Assembly: GCF_003369915.1 (NCBI RefSeq)
Contig: NW_022881603.1
Location: 2,232,001-2,296,000 of the forward strand
DNA length: 64,000 nucleotides
Source: Drosophila miranda
Taxonomy: Eukaryota; Arthropoda; Insecta; Diptera; Drosophilidae
Reading direction: 5' to 3'
Shown here one piece after another: positions 56,166 through 64,000 of this stretch. The notes under the pieces are model-generated. The model worked only from the letters and a program-made list of their open reading frames with translations. It was not told where the DNA came from and did not search any database. The position numbers and the translations under genes are program-made. The number at the start of each line of letters is the position of its first letter. The first letter of the stretch is position 1.

Positions 56166-57027
56166 CGTATTTGTCTTCTGTAAGCAGCAACACAGCAATG
56201 CCAAAGTAAGTAAACATATTTGACTTAAAATGAATCAAATTTACTATAGATGGTATACATTTGTTTAAATATGAAACTGCGAACGCCGTTAACATCATTC
56301 GAAGGCAACCCGTTGTGTGTTTGGGAAGGTATGAAGAGTACTGTTCAGTCACAGACATATTTATTAATATTACAGAATATACAGTACAATCTCATACACA
56401 AATACTCATAAATACAATTGTCCATGTCACTTCATGTCAATGAATATGACGACAAGAAAATTACATTAGAAACTAAGAATAGACAATTGCACTTGTAAAC
56501 TCGAACCCACCAAAAAGGATGAAGCAATAAACTATTTACTTTATTGCTGCCAAGTACCTAAGTAAATGCACTGAAATGTAACCCCCGCACAGAGTAAGTG
56601 CACCCTATCTAAAAACACACTCACACTCACGCCTGTGCGTTCCTTCCCATACAATAAGAGTACCACTGCTAGCTATATAAGGAGATCCATTTGTTCAATA
56701 AAACTCAGTATCAGAAACAACCACAACTGCCTGTCACTAATTTTCCCATCGCAATCATCAGAGGCTGTCGCCGTGTCTTCAGATCCTGATTTCGCGGTCA
56801 TACATCGATGCATCGAAAAATAAATCCGATGTATCAATCCAACATCGATGGACATCGACATCGATGTTTTCATTCAAATTTACATCACTAGCCACAACAG
56901 CAGCATCTGTTTCTGTTTACCACTTGCTGCGGAGGCGCTGCCAACTTGGGGAAAATAAAAATACCGAGGGTTTGGCGGTGTGGTGTTTTTTAGTGGTCAA
57001 TATTTTAATTATTTTAAATTAATTTTA

Positions 57028-57529
57028 ATGGCGACGTCGGTCGCGCTCGTTTTGCGGCTCTCTCTCCCGCTGGTCGTGGCGGGAGCCATTATCTCGCTCC
57101 CGTCTGTCTCTTTCGCCATATCTCTCCCGCTCGCGCATTCTGTCTCGATCCTGGCGCTCCCTGTCCCGATTCTGGGGCTTTCTATCCCGGTCCTGGCGTT
57201 CTCTGTCCCGATCCTGTCGTTCTCTATCCCGATCCTGACGTGGTGCTAGCTGTCGGCGGTCTTCGTGCTGGTTGTCACGGTTGCAGGTGCGATTGCGCTG
57301 CCGCTCAAACTCCTCCAGTTCATCGTAGTAATCTCGAGAACGACCATTGTTGTTTTGGGCAGGACGTCGGTCCCGCTCCCTGCTGCGCGATTTGGATTTC
57401 TGTGAGGGCAAAACATTGCTCCTTCCAGTACTTGGAGTCGTAGATGCGGGAACGTATGATTTTTTCGATGAGATACTGCGGGTTGGTGCCATGCACGTTT
57501 TTGGCCTCCTTCACTGTCCGATTTGCCAT
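57028..57529 (-). pseudogene. Prp38: Prp38 splicing factor with central deletion
   Basis: Prp38 (PRPF38A) is a spliceosomal B-complex protein needed for activation. ATG 57529 gives the well-conserved N-terminus MANRTVKEAKNVHGTNPQYL then KIIRSRIYDSKYWKEQCFAL. It then runs directly, in a different frame, into an Arg/Asp/Glu-rich tail (SKSRSRERDRRPAQNNNGRS, then RQDRDRERQDRDR) ending at 57028. The conserved central domain, about 150 residues, is missing and the junction is out of frame. It is divergent from shrub, about 245 bp apart. It is inactive as written. Confidence 0.82.
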
Positions 57530-57774
57530 TTTATTTAACAATTATTATTGTTTTTTCCGGCGTCGGCAAATTGTGCACAGCTGCACGGCGCAGATAGTAT
57601 CGATAGTACATGCGATAGTGAGCAAACAACACGCTATCGGTATGTAATCGTGATGACGCATCGCTCATCGAACAAAATAACTCGCCAGACAGAAAAAGGA
57701 GACGCAAAAAATTAAAAACTACACTTTCAAATAGGATTCCAGGAGTTTTGGGCGTGAAAAACAGAAAAACAAAG
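57530..57774. promoter_or_regulatory. Divergent Prp38-shrub intergenic region
   Basis: 245-bp gap between two start codons. It contains TATCGATAG at about 57598 (a DRE-like octamer, TATCGATA) and a CGATAGTG repeat nearby, typical of Drosophila housekeeping promoters. A bidirectional promoter role is inferred. Confidence 0.5.
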
Positions 57775-59026
57775 ATGAGTTTCTTTGGGAAAATGTTTGG
57801 TGGCAAGAAAGAGGTGGCCCCCACGACGGGGGAGGCAATACAGAAACTGAGGGAAACCGAAAACATGCTCATCAAGAAGCAGGAGTTTCTCGAGGCCAAA
57901 ATTGAGGACGAGCTGAGTATTGCCCGAAAGAATGCATCAAAAAACAAAAGAGGTATGTACAGGTGGAACTGCCATCCTGGAGCTTCGCTGATGGAGACTC
58001 ATTGTGGCCGCACATTAGTGCCATAAATATCCGGAGGAAAAATTACTCATTTTTGCTTTGCTTTTGTTGTGGTTGGGGCAGACATTCCCAACCCCTCCAC
58101 CACTGCCATGCTAGACATGTACTTATGCTTGAATAGAATTATCTAGTAAAATGATTGTATTTATTCGCCTTTCTCACCCGCATACCATTTGAAGCCTGGA
58201 TGTGTCCGCATATGCTCAGAACGTAATATGAACATTCCTTTCGATACTAAAACCAGACATTAGCTATGCTGTAGACTCTACGGCGTAGAGTAATTCGATT
58301 CAAAATAATCCAAAATTGGCCTTAACATCTTAGCGAAACGTGCCGCTTTGCCCAAGACTCACGAGCAAACTTGTCGCCTTTTCAGTGGCCCTGCAAGCCC
58401 TCAAAAAGAAGAAGAGGCTGGAGAAACAATTGCAGCAGATCGATGGCACCCTGTCCACCATTGAGATGCAGCGCGAGGCCTTGGAGAGCGCCAATACGAA
58501 CACTGCCGTCTTGACAACAATGAAGGATGCTGCGGATGCGCTCAAGAATGCCCACCAGCACATGTGAGTAATCGACCATCGCCAGATGAGATCCAAAAAC
58601 CAACTGATTGATTCACTTTATGCACAGGGATGTCGACAAGGTCCATGACATGATGGATGATATTGCCGAGCAGCAGGATGTGGCCCGGGAGATTTCCGAT
58701 GCCATTTCCAACCCAGTCGCCTTTGGGGCCGATCTGGATGACGAAGATCTCGAGCGGGAACTCGATGAGCTGGAACAGGAGAACTTTGATAAGGAAATCA
58801 TTGGCATTCCCGAGCCAGCGCCCACATTGCCCGAGGCCCCAACAGAGGACTTGCCCGAGACGGCCAAAGAGAAGAAAAAGGCCACAACGACTACAACTAC
58901 AACTACGGCTGAAGTTGGCGATGATGGTATTGTCTTGTCATTACCTTAATCACAGCAAATTATAACTCGTTTCATTTAATTTCAGATGATCCCGTCATGA
59001 AGCAACTTTTGTCCTGGGCCAACTAA
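57775..59026 (+). CDS. shrb: Shrub (Snf7/CHMP4), ESCRT-III subunit
   Basis: Four exons (57775-57952, 58386-58563, 58628-58926, 58986-59026) with intact frame; about 230 residues. Snf7/CHMP4 polymerises on endosomal and other membranes to drive ESCRT-III scission. Seen are the basic N-terminal helix region (MSFFGKMFGGKKEVAPTTGE), long charged helices (KKKKRLEKQLQQIDGTLSTI, then KVHDMMDDIAEQQDVAREIS), an acidic linker (DLDDEDLERELDELEQENFD) and a C-terminal MIM-type end (PVMKQLLSWAN). The start is the ATG at 57775, giving the usual MSFFGK. All splice sites are canonical. It is the best-preserved recognisable gene here. Confidence 0.93.
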
Positions 59027-59963
59027 AATGAGCGCTAATAAAATCTCTTCAATGTTCTGCAGGTTAACCAAGACCCCCCACGTTTCTGTTTCATTTAAAT
59101 TTTCAATGATATTAATTAAGTCAAAGTTTGCGTTTGAAGCGAGCAAAAGTAACAAGAAGGCATTAAATCCTTTGGCAATCTATCAATCAAATGGTACATA
59201 CATATAATAGGAATGTGATTTAACAAATAATAAACGAAAAGAGCAAAGTCAGGCCTCACGTCAACAAAAGTACACGAAAACTGAAGGATATAATTATAGT
59301 TATAGCTTGATATTTTTAAAGTATTTTTGCACGAGCCTTGTGCTGAATTAATTGAATTTGTTTTGCTCCAAATGATGAAAATTGCAGAGAATCACGGTGA
59401 CTTTGAATGCAGCTGGTTTCAATGCAAGTCGCTTGAGGCAAAGCTTATATGTTGTATTTTAGCACTCATTTCCCGCAGGTTTAGTTTTTGAATTGAAATG
59501 TATACATAAATAAATAGTCACTCGGTTGCCCTATTTTCAATACCAGCGAGTGGTTCGGCTCGTTGCTAACAAAGACGATTCATTAAGATCTACTATCTAC
59601 AGCGGGTCGCCCTCGAGTGATAAAATGTAAATGCTCGAAGCAGTGGCAGAGCCAACCCGAATGGGGGCGCATTGATTGGAACACGGCTGCTGATGCGACA
59701 TGCATATCAATTAATTACCCGCCATGGCTGGGGCTGGGGCGGCTGTTACATTTGGCTGGGCAGCGGCGGACACTGTGTCATGTGGGATTGGGTAATGATT
59801 ACAACAAAATACAAGAGCTGGCGACTGATTGCAAATCGCTGGACACTCTCCGTGGCTCGGCCTGGGCGCATGCAGTTGGCCGAATTTATTCAAATCAGTT
59901 TAGTTCCGTTTGAGGAAGAGTTGAGGTGTCGTCTCTGCGAGTGGATCCATCGTAGCAGTTGCA
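59027..59963. other. Intergenic region downstream of shrub
   Basis: 3' UTR of shrub (AATAAA at 59037) followed by AT-rich spacer. Short frames at 59.6-59.9 kb look like chance. The last 300 bp presumably hold the promoter of the next gene. Confidence 0.5.
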
Positions 59964-60457
59964 ATGTGCAAATACGTCTTAATTGCTGCACTGGCCTTAA
60001 TAGTAAGTGTGTAATTATCCACTAATCACCGCATTAACATTGCCCTTGAATCCAGTGTCTGCAGGTGCCCGCCGTCCAAGCCACGCTGCACGACCTGCAT
60101 GAGGCCTTTGGTTTCTCGAACGTGGATCTGGTAAACTTTCAGTACTTCAAGAACCTGGCCTCACAAGATCCGCGCACTGCTGCCACCGCCAGTCACCTTT
60201 TCGTGCACTTTCAGAAGAAGAAAGCCGTGCTGGACTACCTAGACCGCTTATTCTTCGGCAACTCACCCTTCCAGCAGGCCAGCGAGATCCCCTTCGACCC
60301 GCACTTTGGTCGCGCCTGGCGGCCACACTACGAGTGCAAGTTTGGTTTCCGCGGCGAACGCCTGATAGCCGCCCTGGACTCAGGCTACACCGTACGGCAG
60401 TTGCGCCACTTTGGAGCTATTCCCCAAGAGTTCGGCACGCCACACTATCCCAGTTGA
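59964..60457 (+). CDS. Small secreted protein, unidentified
   Basis: Two exons, 59964-60002 and 60065-60457, with a 62-bp GT-AG intron; about 143 residues. The N-terminus (MCKYVLIAALALI then VPAVQA) is a clear signal peptide. The mature part is rich in Phe, His and Arg, with no paired cysteines apart from one: FGFSNVDLVNFQYFKNLASQ, then FGRAWRPHYECKFGFRGERL and FGAIPQEFGTPHYPS. It is intact. I recognise no domain. Secretion is inferred from the signal peptide; the function is unknown. Confidence 0.75.
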
Positions 60458-60522
60458 GCGTACTGCATAGTGTTCAGAATAGAGTTTCGGTTGTATTTAT
60501 GAAATAAACTTCAGTTCTACAA

Positions 60523-60838
60523 CTAAACTCTCCGTTTCTTCGTGGATATGTAGAGCACGTTGTTGCCGCGGATGAATGCGTCGCCGTATTTGTTTTTCAG
60601 CTGCCCATCTACGTACTCCTCCGTCTGCTCCAGGCAAATGTTCATATAGCCATCCAAGCAAGCCAGCACACCTGCGGGGGTATTGAAGGGAGAGAGAGTG
60701 AGGTGGGTGATTGTAAGTAACTTCAGCCGGCATTTTTGCTTGCTGTGCTTTTCTTTTGACAACACAAGACTCACCGCGATAGTCCACGCCGTTGTTCAGC
60801 TTCACGGCCACGGGGCGACCATGGATCTGGTTGATAAA
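60523..60838 (-). CDS. LSm6: LSm6, U6 snRNA-associated Sm-like protein
   Basis: LSm6 is one ring subunit of the LSm2-8 (U6 snRNA) and LSm1-7 (mRNA decay) complexes. Exons seen are 60838-60775 (FINQIHGRPVAVKLNNGVDY R) and 60671-60523 (GVLACLDGYMNICLEQTEEY, then FIRGNNVLYISTKKRRV). These give the Sm1 and Sm2 motifs, including the RGNNVLYIS RNA-contact loop. The intron between them is canonical. The short first exon is not clear: an ATG at about 60911 reads MSKSG then TAA, so the start of the gene may be damaged or lie further away. Confidence 0.82.
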
Positions 60839-60911
60839 CTGACGAATTCAAGTTGTATTTTACATGGAAGCGGTAGTGTGAAAAACCTCCGTTATCCACT
60901 TTTCGACATGC

Positions 60912-61162
60912 CTTTTTTCCGACATATTTAAACAAATTTAGATTTGAATTTCGATGCTGATCACGAAATAGGCCCTAAATGGCATTTCTACACAATTTCA
61001 ACATTGGTGCATTGCACAAGAGTGTGGAAAATACTATGAAAAGTATACTATTTGCAAGGAAAGAGCAACGTCGCTTTTCAGCACTGGTCATCGTTGATTC
61101 ATCAAAACAATATCAAAATTCAAAAATTTCGGTTAAATAAAAATCAAAATTATAATTTATAA
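60912..61162. other. Intergenic region upstream of LSm6
   Basis: AT-rich, no gene supported; likely promoter of LSm6 and possibly of the small plus-strand frame at 61163. Confidence 0.45.
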
Positions 61163-61366
61163 ATGATGTCCATTTTGTGGATGCGCCGGCTGTTGACAAG
61201 TTTGGATGGCTTTGCCAACCAGTTGGTACGTCCAGCCTCTTCATTTAACAAAGTGATGAAGCCGCTGGACTGTTTTAAGCCAAGGCATTCGTTTAAGATA
61301 ACCGACTTCCGCCCTTTGCGATCATCATCCCATGAAGCAGAAATAGAAAAGAAAAAAAATCTGTGA
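61163..61366 (+). CDS. Possible small basic protein (67 aa)
   Basis: Open frame of 67 codons (MMSILWMRRLLTSLDGFANQ, then LDCFKPRHSFKITDFRPL). The basic, amphipathic N-terminus would suit a mitochondrial presequence. No domain is recognised. The evidence is only length and composition, so this may be chance. Confidence 0.3.
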   Translation: MMSILWMRRLLTSLDGFANQLVRPASSFNKVMKPLDCFKPRHSFKITDFRPLRSSSHEAEIEKKKNL

Positions 61367-63700
61367 AATAACAGAACGAGAAGTAAACAAATAAACAGCT
61401 CTCCCAAGCATTCCAAAGCGTTGCCATTGCCCTTTCCATTTTCCAGCGACGTCACAGCGATAAGAATGAGAGAGCAAGCGAGACGACCATAGAGTTACAG
61501 CTGTAAAAGTGCGCACTCATTCACATTTCTGATGCCCTGTGCCCAGACATCTGATATTTTTGTAATTTCCATCAAAATTATGATTAATTTCTTGTGCCAA
61601 AGTGTCAACATTTTTGAGCGGGTGGAGAATCCAAGGTCTTGGGGAAGGTCTTCAACGAAATCGAAAGTCAAAGGTCTTGAAAACGATTAGGCAAGCAGAG
61701 AAAATGATTGGAAGACAGACAATGCGCCACACGAAAATTTAAATACATACTCCTAACGTTTCCAAGACGTTTTGGGGGCCGCCTCAATGCAGGGGCCCTC
61801 CACGTCAACCAAGGTCTTGATTTGTAGCTGGCGCACACAAAACCCAGCAACGATCTCGTTCCGCTTCCAGCACTTCCCGCCACTAGTTCGCCCACGCGCA
61901 CGCACTGGCATGCGGCGAAGCGAGACAACGACTGCCGCTGCTCGGTGACCTGCAGCATCCCACAGTTCCCATCGACCCTAGAGTGTAACCAAGTGTAACA
62001 GACGACTGGGCGAACAGACGCTGGCACCAGCCGATGCGTCGGAGCCGCGATTTTCAACGCCTCGTTGCATGGTCTGGGAAAATTTTCTTTGCTCTCGTTT
62101 TCGGATCTATTGTTAAGTGAAAAGAAAGACACGATCGCAGCTGGCCACGCCCACGCCAGCCCACTCTAGCCACTCCACCCTAATGCTCTTTCTGGAAAGT
62201 CAATAATTTTGTAAAAGTGTGGTAAATGTTGAGCAACAATTTGTTGTTTGTTTAACTAATTGAAATTCACTGGCGCACAGTGCGTGCGGGCAGTAAACGC
62301 ACAACACAACGCATGTTCCAACTTTCCACTTTCCCAACGACTACCTGCTAGATCGTTTTGGGATTTTCTTTCAGATTTACTACCATGGTTTCATGGCTCT
62401 TCTATTTCTGGTACCCTATTGAAATGCTACAGTTTTTCCCCGAAAATCACGATCGAGAACTGTTGGGAGAGCGAATGCGAGAGAGGGGCCCCCATGGGGC
62501 ATGACCAATTTCATTATTTGTTTAATATTTTTCTCGTTTGTTTTGGTTTTTGAGTTCCAGCCAGGGCCACAGAAGTTCTGTGATGGTAGAAGATGGTTGG
62601 TCTATGTGTAGATCGGGTGCAACCTGCTGCCTAGATTTGGTTACACTTAGCTGGTTGTGGCCTTCTGACCCTGCTGTTGACCTGTTAAAATGCTACACAT
62701 TTGCATGCTGACAACGCCAACCCTTTCGGGAATATTTACTTATGTACATATGCGGGATGGGATGCTATACCGATGCTGTACTTCCGCGAGTGAGTGTAGG
62801 CGCTTCTTCGGTTTCTGTTTGCCTGTTGAAGTGCTACACACTTGCATCATTCAACTCTTTTGCGAGTAGGAGTACGTACATCCGCGGGTGTTTCGTTGGG
62901 ACTGGTGGCCATTGTATGTGTGGAGTGATCTTCATCAGGGCTGGCGCTTTTCATCTGCTCAGCTCCTCCCACACATGCAATGATCATCGTCGTGCATTGT
63001 CGAAGTGCATCCGAGTTTAACCTTTGAACAGGCGAACAGCAGAGTGCAGCCGCAACTACGATGCATCCGATGCATCCGAGTGCAGTCTGAAGATTTTTCC
63101 CACTGCAACTGCAGGTAGTTTTGGACCACAGCCCTTGGGCTTGGGTTATATTTAACAAATGGATGTGGGATTTTTATATGTGCATGCATGTGTGCTTCGG
63201 GTTCGTTTCTATGATTGGCTGAGTGCGTTTTAGTGTGGGATGCTGGATGCAGTTTTCTCTCTACTGTTAAACATGCCAGCCTGTTCGGTTTGGCCACGCT
63301 CCAGTGATCTTCACAATGGAACCGGAAGAAATTAGACAGGTCACAGGCTGTGGGTCACCGGTTTTGGGATGCGGTTCTCCCTACTATCAATTGTGTGAAC
63401 CTGTTCGGATTGGCCACGCTCCAGTGATCTTCTGAATTGCATCTTCCATGGAATGATGGTTGCATTTTTCAAATGTTTTTTGACCCCTATTCTTAATTTT
63501 GTCAGCCTGTTCGGCTTGCTTACGCTCCAGTGATCTTAGAGGATGCTCTCTCACAGATTGCATTTTCTGGATGCTGTATGAAGTTTTGAGATGGTTGTTG
63601 GACCCCTACTGCGTGTATACGGTGCTATATTTAACGGTTGATTGTGGGAACTCAATGGGTACGTGTTTTGGGTGCGTTTCTATGATTGGTTGGCTGATTA
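61367..63700. other. Long non-coding stretch
   Basis: No supported gene on either strand. It contains GC-richer blocks (61.8-62.1 kb) and two families of degenerate short repeats (separate entry). It could be an intron, a leader or an intergenic region of a neighbouring gene outside the window. Confidence 0.5.
62410..63540. repeat. Degenerate interspersed short repeats
   Basis: The block 'gttcggattggccacgctcc' plus 'agtgatctt' occurs near 63279, 63401 and (variant) 63503. The block 'aaatgctacacatttgcat' occurs near 62689 and, with changes, at 62828 and 62422. Spacing is about 105-145 bp. Confidence 0.55.
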
Positions 63701-63701
63701 T

Positions 63702-64000
63702 TATACCCGATACTCAAAATGAGTATTGGGGTATATTAGATTTGTGGTAAAAGTGGATGTGTGTAACGTTCAGAAGGAATCGTTTCCGACCCCATAAAGT
63801 ATATATATTCTTGATCAGCATCAATAGCCGAGTCGATTGAGCCCTTACTGTCTGTCCGTCTGTCCGTCCGTCCGTCCCCTTCAGCGCCTAGTGCTCAAAG
63901 ACTATAAGATCTAGAGCAACGATGTTTTGGATCCAGACTTCTGTGATATGTCAATGCTACAAAAATATTTCAAAACTTCGCCCCGCCCACTTCCGCCCCC
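63702..64000 (+). mobile_element. ISY-like Helentron head, cut by window end
   Basis: Starts TATACCCGATACTCAAAATG, includes the microsatellite at about 63850-63876, and continues to the window edge in the 'cgccccgcccacttccgccc' module. Confidence 0.88.

Larger units (their letters stand above)
55004..56890 (+). mobile_element. hAT-type element, copy 1 (composite)
   Basis: Ends TAGTGATGTAAAAACA and TTTACATCACTA with an 8-bp duplication GCCACAAC at 54996-55003 and 56891-56898. The subterminal CATCGATG repeats match copy 2. The interior holds a second hAT (55158-56165) and a Gypsy LTR region (about 56340-56760). The same LTR region with the same hAT borders (GTGTGTTTGGGAAGG on one side, GTGTCTTCAGATCCTGAT on the other) is found in copy 2. 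Confidence 0.85.

Noticed and set aside
57025-57250. The repeated RDRERQDRDRE tail as a separate repeat protein
   Set aside because: It is the Arg-rich C-terminus of Prp38, continuous with its SKSRSRERD start on the minus strand.
1-64000. tRNA or rRNA genes
   Set aside because: I looked for cloverleaf-like A and B box spacing and rRNA signatures while reading and saw none I could support.

Overview
The window is eukaryotic DNA from a Drosophila of the obscura group. Short GT-AG introns, Drosophila host genes and many copies of an ISY-like DINE-1 Helentron support this. Recognisable host genes are Rme-8 (DNAJC13), a CCCH zinc-finger gene, a RAD51D-type recombinase, three SLC46-type major facilitator genes, Prp38, shrub (Snf7/CHMP4) and LSm6. 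From memory several of these lie on Muller element C (D. melanogaster 2R). In D. miranda that element is the neo-X/neo-Y pair. About half of the window is nested transposons and at least six host genes carry inactivating lesions, so I infer, but cannot prove, D. miranda neo-Y sequence.

Layout. 1-1.7 kb: ISY pieces around a LINE reverse-transcriptase fragment. 1.7-3.3 kb: a partial duplicate of the Rme-8 5' end. 3.3-6.8 kb: a PIF/Harbinger element and a LINE ORF1. 6.8-15.9 kb: the main Rme-8 copy, with all introns but several frame-breaking lesions. 17.1-21.8 kb: a hAT element holding a Gypsy remnant that itself holds a second Harbinger. 21.8-23.5 kb: the CCCH gene and a convergent decayed Rad51D. 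24.1-24.6 kb: exons of an unidentified host gene. 24.8-36.2 kb: a BEL/Pao element partly duplicated in tandem, with ISY copies. 36.2-38.5 kb: SLC46-like gene A. 39.2-42.3 kb: a minus-strand BEL derivative whose polymerase region is replaced by a coiled-coil segment. 42.3-43.7 kb: two ISY copies in inverted order. 43.9-50.1 kb: a young Gypsy-group element with identical LTRs. 50.3-54.7 kb: SLC46-like genes C and B on the minus strand. 55.0-56.9 kb: another copy of the hAT composite, with a second hAT inside it. 57.0-60.9 kb: Prp38 remnant, intact shrub, a small secreted-protein gene and LSm6. 61-64 kb: mostly non-coding, ending in another ISY.

The genes do not form one pathway. Shrub (ESCRT-III) and Rme-8 (endosomal DnaJ protein) both act on endosomes, but they are separate transcription units and only shrub looks functional here. 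The main story is decay of host genes and repeated rearrangement of transposon clusters. Homology statements rest on remembered family sequences, without database searches. Some one-base lesions, mainly those in homopolymers, could be assembly errors.
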